In this document: positions 1 through 8,283 of the stretch, piece by piece
Numbering within the stretch: position 1 is the first letter of the stretch
Layout: every line of letters starts with the position of its first letter
Assembly: GCA_030266845.1 (NCBI GenBank)
Contig: JAJDIT010000002.1
Location: forward strand, 96,139-160,138
DNA length: 64,000 nucleotides
DNA from: Acholeplasma sp. OttesenSCG-928-E16
Lineage (GTDB): Bacteria; Bacillota_I; Bacilli_A; Acholeplasmatales; Acholeplasmataceae
Direction: 5' to 3'
The notes under the pieces: model-generated
Databases searched by the model: none
Seen by the model: the letters and a program-made list of their open reading frames with translations, nothing else
Told to the model about the DNA's origin: nothing
Position numbers and translations under genes: made by a program

Positions 1-236
1 CTTGGAACGATTACATCAAATGAGTTTGAGGAATCCTCAACGGCTGAAATTGCATCCTCATTTGAATCAAAAGGCACTACATCTACTCTAATATTATATT
101 CACTCTCAAATTCCGCTACAACATCTTCAGAGAGATATTCATTAGGTAAATATACCTTAATACTTTCCCTATTGTCGCAGGCAGTAATTGTAATCATAAA
201 TACTGCTGCCATAATTAAACTAAATATTTTTTTCAT
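1..236 (-). CDS. potD: Spermidine/putrescine-binding lipoprotein PotD, N-terminal part (cut by window edge)
   Basis: This is the extracytoplasmic substrate-binding component of a polyamine ABC importer. The N-terminus is a lipoprotein signal: a Lys-rich start, a hydrophobic stretch and a lipobox ITAC whose Cys would be lipidated. It is followed by the start of a periplasmic-binding-protein fold (VYLPNEYLSEDVVAEFE). The start ATG overlaps the potC stop in an ATGA arrangement, so the two are translationally coupled. Only about 78 residues are visible; the rest lies before base 1. The identity rests mainly on its place as the last gene of potABCD. Confidence 0.85.
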   Translation of the reverse strand, partial: MKKIFSLIMAAVFMITITACDNRESIKVYLPNEYLSEDVVAEFESEYNIRVDVVPFDSNEDAISAVEDSSNSFDVIVP

Positions 237-1039
237 TCGGCAAATTCTCCTTTATTTTTCTTTTTAGATTTTAAAATGTCAAAAACGACTTTAATACCAA
301 TAAACATAACGATTAGTGTTGATAGTGCATTCATACTTTGTCTGTATTCTAAAGGTCTCTTACTCAAATACAAAAAAGTTGAGATATTTTGGATTGGAGT
401 ACCCATAGTTGCAAAATAAGAAATGGCAAAATCATCAAAGCTCATCGTAAAAGCGATTGAAGCTCCGGCAATCATCGCACCTTTAATTTGTGGTAATACC
501 ACTTTAAATAGCGCTTTTGTCGGAGTCGCTCCTAGGTCATAGGCGGCTTGTACAATGTTTGGATCAAGCTGCCTTACCTTTGGGTAAACAGTAATTACGA
601 CATATGGAATACTAAATGTAATATGTGATAGTAATAATGTCGCATATCCTCTTGGAATCATAAATGACCCAAATAAAAGGAATAATGATATTGCGGTAAC
701 AATTTCTGGATTCATAATCGGGATATTGTTAAGCTGCAAAAATGTATTTCTTGTTTTTCTTGTGAAATTGGCAAGAGAAACGGCAGCTAAGGTTCCAACA
801 ATTGTTGATATAATAGTAGATATAACTGCAATAATTATAGTTGTGAAGATGACACTTCTTAATGTAGAATTAGTAAATAATTCAACATACCATTTGAAAC
901 TAAAGCCAGACCAGTTTGTTAATCCCTTCCCTTGATTGAATGAAAATATCATTATCATAATAATTGGAATGTAGACAAATCCAAACACAATAACAATGAA
1001 GAGGTTTACTAATACGTTTCCTACTTTGTCACTCTTCAT
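233..1039 (-). CDS. potC: Spermidine/putrescine ABC transporter permease PotC
   Basis: Inner-membrane permease of the polyamine importer, 268 residues with about six transmembrane helices. The EAA-type loop that contacts the ATPase is visible (AAYDLGATPTKALFKVVLPQ). The start chosen is the ATG at 1039, because AAGGAGGTGGACAGG lies just upstream inside the end of potB; an in-frame ATG ten codons earlier has no such site. It overlaps potB upstream and potD downstream, as expected for one operon. Confidence 0.9.
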   Translation of the reverse strand: MKSDKVGNVLVNLFIVIVFGFVYIPIIMIMIFSFNQGKGLTNWSGFSFKWYVELFTNSTLRSVIFTTIIIAVISTIISTIVGTLAAVSLANFTRKTRNTFLQLNNIPIMNPEIVTAISLFLLFGSFMIPRGYATLLLSHITFSIPYVVITVYPKVRQLDPNIVQAAYDLGATPTKALFKVVLPQIKGAMIAGASIAFTMSFDDFAISYFATMGTPIQNISTFLYLSKRPLEYRQSMNALSTLIVMFIGIKVVFDILKSKKKNKGEFAE

Positions 1040-1907
1040 CCTGTCCACCTCCTTGCGTTTTCCGTTCAACTCTTCTCATCAGCAATACTAAGAGAATCAT
1101 TAAAATTGAAAGTAATATAGAAATTGCCGCACCGTATCCATATCCTCCGTATAATTTTCTTTTAATTGATTCTTCTATCAACTGTCCAATCATCGCAGTA
1201 TTAGTTCCAAAGAAGTTGGTACTCGTGAAAATAATCGATGTCATTGCGGGTAAAAATACCATTATTATCCCAGACATGACCCCTGATAAAGAAAGAGGAA
1301 TAACGACCTTAAAAAACGTTTTAATCTTATTAGCTCCAAGGTCAGCGGCTGACTCATATAGATTATTATCAAATTTCGCTAAAACCGAATGAATCGGTAA
1401 AACCATAAAAGGTAAATATGCATAAACCATTGATGCAACAATAGCTACTCCTGATCCGGTAAAACTATTGCCAATAAATAATTCCATCGACTGTTTTAAA
1501 GCATGCAGCCTAATTAACATATTAATCCACATAGGAACAGTAATTAATGATAACAAGATAGCCTGGGTGGATTCTTTTTTTCTGGAAATGAAATATGCCA
1601 GGGGATACCCAATAACTAGTACGATTGCTGTTGCAATAAGAGAATAATAAAGTGAATTTAATAGTGGTTTTAAGAAAAAACCATCAGCAAAAATATTAAC
1701 ATAGTGATTGCCAGTAAATTGAATATCAAACCCATGATTACTTTCTGAATTAAATGAATTGAGTAATAAGATAAACATTGGTAAAACTATGAAAATAAAG
1801 AGCACTGCAAGATAAGGGATACTTAATAAAATATCAAATAACCTTTTTTTATTGCTTTTTTTCTTTTTTGGACTCACCATTGGAGTCAGTGGTAATCCTC
1901 TATTCAT
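1029..1907 (-). CDS. potB: Spermidine/putrescine ABC transporter permease PotB
   Basis: First permease of the polyamine importer, about 292 residues with six transmembrane helices and an EAA loop (ESAADLGANKIKTFFKVVIP). The start overlaps the potA stop as TAATG, with GGAG eight bases upstream; another ATG two codons earlier (1913) is possible but too close to that site. A basic N-terminal tail (KKKKSNKKR) precedes the first helix, consistent with a cytoplasmic N-terminus. Confidence 0.9.
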   Translation of the reverse strand: MNRGLPLTPMVSPKKKKSNKKRLFDILLSIPYLAVLFIFIVLPMFILLLNSFNSESNHGFDIQFTGNHYVNIFADGFFLKPLLNSLYYSLIATAIVLVIGYPLAYFISRKKESTQAILLSLITVPMWINMLIRLHALKQSMELFIGNSFTGSGVAIVASMVYAYLPFMVLPIHSVLAKFDNNLYESAADLGANKIKTFFKVVIPLSLSGVMSGIIMVFLPAMTSIIFTSTNFFGTNTAMIGQLIEESIKRKLYGGYGYGAAISILLSILMILLVLLMRRVERKTQGGGQDEE

Positions 1908-3250
1908 TACCATTTCTCCATAACATGAATATCTTCTGGATTAAAGTCAATATCTACCATAGTATCTTCTTTAACATAGTCAGTGGTGTGAATGGTATAA
2001 ATTCTTGTTTTTGTTTTTATATCGATTTCATAATGGACACCTTTAAAGGCTACACTATCTACTACTCCAGAAATTTTTCCTTGTCCAAGAGGCATAATAT
2101 CAATATCCTCAGGTCTAATGACGATATCTACTTCCTCATTTTTGCCAAATCCTTTATCGACGCATTGATATTTTATTCCGTCCATTTCTACTAAATAATC
2201 ATCAAGCATAATACCTTCTAGGATATTTGATTCTCCGATAAAGTTTGCAACAAAGGTATTAATTGGTTCGTTATAAATATCTTCTGGGGTACCTATTTGT
2301 TGTATCTCGCCATTATTCATTACTACTATCTTATCACTCATCGTTAGGGCTTCTTCTTGATCATGTGTTACATAAATAAAGGTAATCCCTGAGTTTCTTT
2401 GTAATTCTTTTAGTTCATACTGCATTTCTTGACGAAGCTTTAGATCAAGAGCCGCTAGTGGCTCATCAAGCAATAGAACCTTAGGCTCATTAATTAATGC
2501 CCTTGCGATTGCTACTCTTTGCATTTGACCACCAGACAACTTATCAATTGATCTGTTCTCAAACCCTTCTAATCCAACTAGTTTTAAGTATTTTAGGACT
2601 CTTCTAGTAATTTCTTCTTCTTTTTTCTTTCTTGTGAGCATTGTTTCTTTTATTTCATCGATCTCTGCCCAAACAGCATCTATCTTTGCTTCTTTTTCAG
2701 CATATTCTTGATCATCATCAATTTTTGATAATTCATTTTTTAAAGTCTCTATCTTCTTTTTTAAGCTCTTAATTCGTTGTTTTTTAAAGGTATTTCCTTC
2801 TTTTAAAGCATTAACCTCAAGCTTCATTTCTTTACGTAATGCTTTTTTCTCTTTTTCATCTTGTGTTTCTTCTACCAACCGGTCATATCTTTCTTGAATA
2901 GTAATAATTTTTTCGATAACATCAGAAGCTGATTCTTTTTTTACTCTTAATCCAAAAGCAACATTTTCAAAAACGTTCAAATGAGGAAAGAGGGCATATC
3001 TTTGAAATACAGTATTTGTTGGCCTTTTATGAGGTGGAACACCCAAAATACTGACATTATTGAAAAGGACCTCGCCTGTACTTGGTTCCAAAAATCCTCC
3101 GATTATTCTTAAAGTGGTCGTTTTCCCACAACCAGAAGGACCTAAAAAAGTGACAAATTCATTTTCCTCTATTTCTAAGTCGACTCCTCTTAGAACAACT
3201 TGCCCATTAAATTCTTTTGTCACGTCCTTTAATTCAATTAGTGCTGGCAT
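1907..3250 (-). CDS. potA: Polyamine ABC transporter ATPase PotA with long coiled-coil insertion
   Basis: ATPase of the polyamine importer. Visible motifs in order: Walker [10 protein letters not shown] (37-45), Q-loop Q83, signature LSGGQ (238-242), Walker B LLLDEP (259-264), H-loop H296, then a C-terminal TOBE-like regulatory domain. At 447 residues it is roughly 100 longer than the usual PotA. The excess is a Lys/Glu-rich, predicted coiled-coil insertion at about residues 105-212, between the Q-loop and the signature motif. Comparable insertions are known in mycoplasma PotA. It is the first gene of potABCD, with AAGGAGG before the ATG. Confidence 0.93.
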   Translation of the reverse strand: MPALIELKDVTKEFNGQVVLRGVDLEIEENEFVTFLGPSGCGKTTTLRIIGGFLEPSTGEVLFNNVSILGVPPHKRPTNTVFQRYALFPHLNVFENVAFGLRVKKESASDVIEKIITIQERYDRLVEETQDEKEKKALRKEMKLEVNALKEGNTFKKQRIKSLKKKIETLKNELSKIDDDQEYAEKEAKIDAVWAEIDEIKETMLTRKKKEEEITRRVLKYLKLVGLEGFENRSIDKLSGGQMQRVAIARALINEPKVLLLDEPLAALDLKLRQEMQYELKELQRNSGITFIYVTHDQEEALTMSDKIVVMNNGEIQQIGTPEDIYNEPINTFVANFIGESNILEGIMLDDYLVEMDGIKYQCVDKGFGKNEEVDIVIRPEDIDIMPLGQGKISGVVDSVAFKGVHYEIDIKTKTRIYTIHTTDYVKEDTMVDIDFNPEDIHVMEKW

Positions 3251-3359
3251 AGGTACCTCCTTGTAAAGTTTACTTCCAATTATTTTGTTTGTTTGTTTAC
3301 ATTTATTTTGTTTAGTATATTTAAACTTTTTGTTAAACTAAAATAAACATAACAAATAT

Positions 3360-3387
3360 ATTATATGCAAAAAAGTGAATATGTCAA
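3360..3387 (-). promoter_or_regulatory. Promoter of potABCD
   Basis: On the minus strand TTGACA (3387-3382) and TATAAT (3365-3360) are 16 bases apart. About 110 bases of leader follow before potA, containing several TAAAC/GTTTA repeats at 3270-3345 that could form hairpins or bind a regulator; no known riboswitch was recognised. Confidence 0.75.
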
Positions 3388-3401
3388 CATTTTTTTAAAA
3401 G

Positions 3402-3429
3402 AAAAAAAGAAGCAACAAAAGATCGCTTC
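3402..3429 (-). terminator. Rho-independent terminator after the HD-GYP gene
   Basis: Minus-strand stem GAAGC/GCTTC (3425-3429 with 3409-3413) with extra pairing inside the loop, followed by a run of seven U. It lies 24 bases beyond the stop of the HD-GYP gene and just before the potA promoter. Confidence 0.75.
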
Positions 3430-3452
3430 TTTACTGTATTTTAAATAATAAA

Positions 3453-5282
3453 TTATTTACTGGTAAAATTTTTATGGGTTCTAATCGAGATATTTTCACG
3501 CTCAATTGTTATCAACTCTTTTAGTTCCCGATTTAAATCTTTCATTCTTAATAATGCGACAAGTTCGCTAGAATATCTAGTTCCAGCTTCTGCCTCGAAC
3601 TCATCTAATAGAGAATCTAATGTTTTCCCCTTCGCATAGGGCCTTCCAATAGTGTCGGTTCCGGCATCGATGGCATCCGAGATACTAATGATATCAATAA
3701 TTGGTTTTGTAAGTAAATTATCAATACTCTTATTTTTAGGATATCCGTTAGTCCCGTCATACCAAATATGGTGATACAAAGAAGCTTCTATATACTTTTC
3801 ATCTATTTTAGCTTTCTTTAAAAGAGCATATCCTCTTTCTGGGTGGCTTTTGATGATATTGAATTCTCTTTCAGTTAATTTTCTGCCAAAATTTCCTATA
3901 TAATCCAGACAATAAAACTTTCCAACATCATGAAGCAAGCTAGCATTATAAGTTATATCCACAAGACGATGAGAATAAGAAAAAACATCTTTAACTGAGT
4001 TAATCCCTTGCATGCCAACAAAATAATTAGGAATTTCATTGATGGCGTATTTTAAAATAGTTAATGCAATGTTGGCTACCATGGTTATATGTACATAGGT
4101 AGGAAAATGACAATATACTGTTAGTTCTAAAATAAGTTTAAATGCCTCTTTTTCATCTATTTTATCGGCAACAATATTGATAAAAGACTCAATATCACGA
4201 GATATTTGACGTTCTTGATTTGAAAAAGGCATTTCAGAAATATAATTTTTAACTCTTTTTATAGTCTCATTTATCAATTTATGGGCTTTTGGTTTATCTG
4301 CCATTTTATCCAAAAATCTAATATAAAAAGCACTAATTTGGATTGTTCTAGTTCTAGATTCAAATGAATAGCGATCCTCAGGAAGAGGATATGTTAGTAA
4401 TTCAGTTTTTTCCAATAATTCTTTTAATGAAAGTTCCTTGGCATAATATTTAGCAGCATAATAATAAAATTGGCATATTCCTTCTACTGGTAATGAGGTA
4501 TCCTTTACTAATGTCCTCGCATGATTGTATACCTCATTTGCACAATCTAATACGTAATCCACATACTTTTTTTCAATTCCCTGATCATAAATATCTGTAG
4601 AGATGATATCTAAGGTGTTATTTTTCATCAAAAATATCCACCTATAGAAAGGGAAATCAAGGTCATTCATTTGAACTCTCTCATCCATCCAAAAGTTATA
4701 TATCTCTTCTGATACCAAAAAAATATCTTGATAATTGGAAAAATCTGTCAAGCAATATGTTACATAAATGTTCGCATAAGCCCTATTAAATAGACTTCTA
4801 CTCTCTCGCTTTAAATCAAAATAATCGTCTTTAAAAGCCTTAACTAGACAAAATGTCTCTCGTGCTTCTTCTAAATAAAGCTCACTATCTAAATAAAGCA
4901 AGATTGTTCCCTTATAATATGCTTCTTGAACAATATAATCCTTATTCTTTTTTTGATATGCATAATCTAACAAAAGTTCATGGATTATAAAGGCAATGGC
5001 GGTATCTTTTTGATTTAATAGCAGGGCAAGTCTATTAGCGAAACCTTGTAGGTTTTTAAAGACTTCATCATTTATTTCATCTTTATTTTTTTTATAGTAG
5101 TAAACTGTATCATTCAATATGGTTTCATTTTCTTCAAAAAGGCTCCTCTGTAAGGTAGCTATCGAAACCATCTCCCCAAGGATTTCTTGATTAATCAAAC
5201 CCTGTTTCAAATAAGCATCCTTTAAGGTGCTCAGTTTGTTTTGGTTTTCGATGTACTTATCAAATAATCCTTTTAGATCCAT
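3453..5282 (-). CDS. HD-GYP domain protein with long helical N-terminal region
   Basis: 609 residues. The C-terminal third is an HD-GYP phosphohydrolase: HD dyad at 451-452 (HDVGK), H480, HH at 504-505 and the DGTNGYP element (509-515), with a later SDAIDA motif. HD-GYP proteins usually hydrolyse cyclic di-GMP or related dinucleotides in a dinuclear metal site. Residues 1-400 look all-helical and TPR-like, with no transmembrane segment or receiver domain, so the sensor is unknown. No Shine-Dalgarno precedes the ATG; a TATAAT ends five bases before it, so the message is probably leaderless. The substrate is not established. Confidence 0.8.
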   Translation of the reverse strand: MDLKGLFDKYIENQNKLSTLKDAYLKQGLINQEILGEMVSIATLQRSLFEENETILNDTVYYYKKNKDEINDEVFKNLQGFANRLALLLNQKDTAIAFIIHELLLDYAYQKKNKDYIVQEAYYKGTILLYLDSELYLEEARETFCLVKAFKDDYFDLKRESRSLFNRAYANIYVTYCLTDFSNYQDIFLVSEEIYNFWMDERVQMNDLDFPFYRWIFLMKNNTLDIISTDIYDQGIEKKYVDYVLDCANEVYNHARTLVKDTSLPVEGICQFYYYAAKYYAKELSLKELLEKTELLTYPLPEDRYSFESRTRTIQISAFYIRFLDKMADKPKAHKLINETIKRVKNYISEMPFSNQERQISRDIESFINIVADKIDEKEAFKLILELTVYCHFPTYVHITMVANIALTILKYAINEIPNYFVGMQGINSVKDVFSYSHRLVDITYNASLLHDVGKFYCLDYIGNFGRKLTEREFNIIKSHPERGYALLKKAKIDEKYIEASLYHHIWYDGTNGYPKNKSIDNLLTKPIIDIISISDAIDAGTDTIGRPYAKGKTLDSLLDEFEAEAGTRYSSELVALLRMKDLNRELKELITIERENISIRTHKNFTSK

Positions 5283-5287
5283 AATTT

Positions 5288-5317
5288 ATTATACTCTCTA
5301 TAAAAATATTATTTCAA
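5288..5317 (-). promoter_or_regulatory. Leaderless promoter of the HD-GYP gene
   Basis: Minus-strand TTGAAA (5317-5312), 18-base spacer, TATAAT (5293-5288), then five bases to the ATG at 5282. Transcription starting six to seven bases after the -10 would begin on the start codon. The -35 lies inside the last codons of the phosphopantetheinyl transferase gene. Confidence 0.7.
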
Positions 5318-5912
5318 CATTTTCGCACTCATTTTTAAAAGCGATCGATAAATAGTAAGTATCTATTTTTTTGCATAATATCTTAGTATCATTTATACTA
5401 AACAAGTCAAACGAATCACTTGATAAATAAATAGTTTCAAGCTGATTTAATTCACTTGTAAGGCCAATACCTAGCATTTTAAGATAACTTTCTTTAATGG
5501 TCCAAATCTTAGTAATGTAGGCTGCTTTATCAGGGTCTTTCTTATAGCACTCTAATTCTAGATTTGTAAGTATTTTCTTTGCAAGCATTGTATGTTTATC
5601 GTTAATGATTTCAATATCAATTCCCACTTCTTGATTAGCAATAGCAATAGCATAATTATTACCACTATGTGATAAATTGTAATAAATATTCTTATTTTTC
5701 AAAAATGGCTTATTATTGTTTTTAATCTCGATTTCTAGAGGAAGATCAACCTTGAAACCACTTGAAACTAATGCCTTAATCAATAGTTTTTCACCATTGA
5801 TTAGTTCTTCTATCCGTTTTTCACTAGTAGTTTTATTAATGATATTTTTTTTGTATAGACTAAGAGGATAATCTTCTTCTATAATTTTATCGGTTATATA
5901 TATTAATGCCAT
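5298..5912 (-). CDS. 4'-phosphopantetheinyl transferase, Sfp type
   Basis: Transfers phosphopantetheine from CoA to a carrier-protein serine. At 204 residues it has the two-lobed length of the Sfp family rather than the short AcpS. Motifs seen: NLSHSGNNYAIAI, the metal-binding GIDIE and WTIKESYLK. It closes an operon whose second gene is an acyl carrier protein, so that carrier is its likely substrate. The ATG overlaps the stop of the LRAT-like gene (TAATG), with AGAGG upstream. Confidence 0.9.
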   Translation of the reverse strand: MALIYITDKIIEEDYPLSLYKKNIINKTTSEKRIEELINGEKLLIKALVSSGFKVDLPLEIEIKNNNKPFLKNKNIYYNLSHSGNNYAIAIANQEVGIDIEIINDKHTMLAKKILTNLELECYKKDPDKAAYITKIWTIKESYLKMLGIGLTSELNQLETIYLSSDSFDLFSINDTKILCKKIDTYYLSIAFKNECENVEIIFL

Positions 5913-6364
5913 TAACCTAACCTCTTTTTTACCTCATTAATGAATAGTTCCTCTTGAAAACTAAATTTGATCCCAAAAATACAAGAAATGCAAAAATGCT
6001 CACAATTATTATGGATGAAATCATAACTATTACTTCCAATTTTTTCTAATGCATTTTTATATATAGTTTGTTCATCAAAAGCATATTTAAGTTCAAGTTC
6101 ACTATATTTTCTGACCTCTAAAACTCCAGCTTGCAGAAACTCAGATAATGTTGATCTTTGTACATTAATATTTCTTGGATTTGCTATTTCATAAGTTGTT
6201 CCTAGGCCAAACTGGATTACTTCATCATCAGAAAAATACAAACCATGATGATAATACCCATCTTTTTTAACCCTAATGTGGTTTGAAAAAAGGGGAACTG
6301 ATTGTTCCCACTTTTCTTCCCAGGTAGATATTATTTCTTTATTTAGTAGTTTTCTTGATGACAT
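5912..6364 (-). CDS. LRAT/NlpC-type acyltransferase-like protein
   Basis: 150 residues with the signature of the lecithin:retinol acyltransferase branch of the NlpC/P60 superfamily: YHHGLYFSDDEVIQF with catalytic-type His39/40, and NNCEHFCISC with nucleophile-type Cys121, followed by a GIKFSFQ stretch like the family's G..fS.Q. Members move acyl groups through a cysteine thioester or hydrolyse acyl bonds. It begins 26 bases inside the ACP gene and overlaps the transferase gene after it, so it is tightly coupled to both. A role as acceptor-loading enzyme taking acyl groups from the ACP is an inference. No signal peptide is seen. Confidence 0.75.
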   Translation of the reverse strand: MSSRKLLNKEIISTWEEKWEQSVPLFSNHIRVKKDGYYHHGLYFSDDEVIQFGLGTTYEIANPRNINVQRSTLSEFLQAGVLEVRKYSELELKYAFDEQTIYKNALEKIGSNSYDFIHNNCEHFCISCIFGIKFSFQEELFINEVKKRLG

Positions 6365-6578
6365 CTACTATATCACCTACCGTTTTACATTCTGAAACAT
6401 CGTTTGTTGAAAGTTGGATACCAAACTCTTCTTCGATTGCAATACCCATCATTAACATAGTGATACTATTAACACCTAAATCTTGAAATAAATCGGTTTT
6501 TTCATTAATCGTTTTCAAATCAAAATCATCGCCCATGATCCGACCAAATAAGTTTATTAACTTGTCATATACTATCAT
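6339..6578 (-). CDS. Acyl carrier protein
   Basis: 79-residue carrier protein with the attachment motif LGVNSITMLM; Ser38 would carry phosphopantetheine. The acidic four-helix composition fits the ACP/PCP family. The usual DSL is NS here (GVNS), a tolerated variation. It lies between an acyl-AMP ligase and an LRAT-like acyltransferase, so it looks like a dedicated carrier for this operon and not the housekeeping fatty-acid ACP. Confidence 0.9.
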   Translation of the reverse strand: MIVYDKLINLFGRIMGDDFDLKTINEKTDLFQDLGVNSITMLMMGIAIEEEFGIQLSTNDVSECKTVGDIVDVIKKTTK

Positions 6579-6584
6579 CGTTCA

Positions 6585-8111
6585 TTAACCTCTTAATATT
6601 TTCATTGCCGGACTACGCTTGAAATCTTCAGTTCTAATTGTTACTTTTGAAATACCTAAGTATGATTCGTTAGTAGCATTAATTTTGTCGATTTCCGCTT
6701 TTGCTGCTTGATAAACATCTTCAATACCCATCGCCTTAACAACTGGATCATTTGGTAATATCTCTACTTCTAGAGAAATTGATCCAACTTCATTCTTATA
6801 TGATCTAACTAAACAATCCTTAACAAACGGAATTGAATTCACTTCTGCTTCTAATTCCTCAGGAGCTACTTTTTCTCCACTTTGTAAAACGATTAGATTA
6901 TCAGCTCTTCCTACGATATATAAATATCCATCTTCATCTATTTTTCCTAAATCTCCGGTATAAAACCAACCGTCTTTAAATGAGGCAGAATTAATTTCTG
7001 GATCATTGTAATATCCAGGAGTGATATGATCACCACGAAGTAAAATAACTCCGTTTTCGTCAAGCTTAACTTGTTGTTTTGGATATGGAATACCAACTGA
7101 AAACTCTTTTTCTGGAATTCTTAAAACTGATAGGTTACCACTCACTAGGTTTGAAGACTCAGTTAGCCCATAACCGCCAAATAATGAGACTTGAAATTCA
7201 TTATATTTTTTCGATAATCTAGGATGAACTGGTGCTCCACCAGCGATGATAACTCTTAAATTAGGAATTAGTTTTTCTTTTCCAATCATCTTAGCTAAAC
7301 CATGAAGCATTTCAGCTAATGCCGGAACTAAAATCATGTAGGTTGGTTTGGCAACCTGTAAGTCACTGACCATATCTTTTGGATTTAAGCAGCAATACAA
7401 TAAAGAACCAGTATATAGTGGTGTTAATCCACTTCTTATTAAACCAAACACATGTGTAAAAGGCATAAGATTTAAATATCTTTGATAATATGATTCACCA
7501 TCTGAATAAGTCCCATTTAAGGTACCTCTCATGTAGTTTCCATGAGTTAATTGAACTCCCTTTGGAGCCTTTGTAGTACCACCAGTAAACATAATAGCTG
7601 CTAAAGTATCCTTATTTAGATCATCAGCTGCATTATATGGCTCTTGCATAGTTCCTAGTTCCTTCTTGAAAACTCTAACACCTGAAACATTAGAGGCAAC
7701 TGTTTCATAAAACATTTCATTAGTAATATAAAATTTTACATCCATTTTTTTACATAAACCACCTAAACGATCACCAGGTGTTTGCATTGGCACTAAAACT
7801 GCTACAGCACCATATGATGCAATCGCTAAAAATAAGCGCATAAAATCATATTCATTTAACATATGAATTGCTACATGATCTCCTTTTTTTACCCCAATTG
7901 TATTTAAGAAGCCTCTTGTTCTAGCAACTTCATCTAATAATTCATCATACGTTTTAAGACCCATTACTGATTGTATTGCTGGTCTATCTTTATAGACACT
8001 AATATAATCTAAGAAATCTTTGAAAGTTGAAAGTTCTTTCATTAACTCTACTTCCTCAGGAAGCATTAATTTAGTCCAATACTCTCTTTTTACTTCATCA
8101 CTTAATTTCAT
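6585..8111 (-). CDS. Acyl-AMP ligase (AMP-dependent synthetase family)
   Basis: 508 residues. Adenylate-forming enzyme: P-loop FTGGTTKAPKG (about 175-185), GGYGLTESS, the YTGDLG hinge region and C-terminal catalytic-lysine region SPAMKILRG. It should activate a carboxylic acid as AMP ester and load it on the ACP encoded six bases downstream. The start at 8111 has AAAGGAGATTTTT before it; an in-frame ATG 16 codons earlier lacks a site. The substrate (fatty acid or amino acid) cannot be read from sequence; the core looks closest to fatty-acyl ligases. Confidence 0.85.
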   Translation of the reverse strand: MKLSDEVKREYWTKLMLPEEVELMKELSTFKDFLDYISVYKDRPAIQSVMGLKTYDELLDEVARTRGFLNTIGVKKGDHVAIHMLNEYDFMRLFLAIASYGAVAVLVPMQTPGDRLGGLCKKMDVKFYITNEMFYETVASNVSGVRVFKKELGTMQEPYNAADDLNKDTLAAIMFTGGTTKAPKGVQLTHGNYMRGTLNGTYSDGESYYQRYLNLMPFTHVFGLIRSGLTPLYTGSLLYCCLNPKDMVSDLQVAKPTYMILVPALAEMLHGLAKMIGKEKLIPNLRVIIAGGAPVHPRLSKKYNEFQVSLFGGYGLTESSNLVSGNLSVLRIPEKEFSVGIPYPKQQVKLDENGVILLRGDHITPGYYNDPEINSASFKDGWFYTGDLGKIDEDGYLYIVGRADNLIVLQSGEKVAPEELEAEVNSIPFVKDCLVRSYKNEVGSISLEVEILPNDPVVKAMGIEDVYQAAKAEIDKINATNESYLGISKVTIRTEDFKRSPAMKILRG

Positions 8112-8229
8112 AAAAATCTCCTTTTGCTTTCTTCTTTTTTTTGGTTTATCCATTTCCAAGCAAAAAACTCATTTAGTTACTTAATATGTATTCTTTTGTT
8201 ATTGGCTCGAATTTTAAACCTACATTATT

Positions 8230-8258
8230 ATATTACTTTGTAATATATAAAAAGTCAA
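8230..8258 (-). promoter_or_regulatory. Promoter of the ligase-ACP-LRAT-PPTase operon
   Basis: Minus-strand TTGACT (8258-8253), 17-base spacer, TAATAT (8235-8230). The -35 is part of the hairpin that terminates the exporter operon upstream, so terminator and promoter share sequence. The leader is about 115 bases. Confidence 0.65.
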
Positions 8259-8281
8259 CCAGAGAAACTAGTTGACTTTTA
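8247..8281 (-). terminator. Terminator after the ABC exporter operon
   Basis: Perfect stem AAAGTCAAC (8251-8259) with GTTGACTTT (8271-8279), 11-base loop, flanked by A and T runs on both sides. It ends transcription coming from the exporter genes. Confidence 0.8.
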
Positions 8282-8283
8282 TA

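Noticed and set aside
3270..3345. Riboswitch in the potA leader
   Set aside because: TAAAC/GTTTA repeats are present but no known riboswitch core was recognised.
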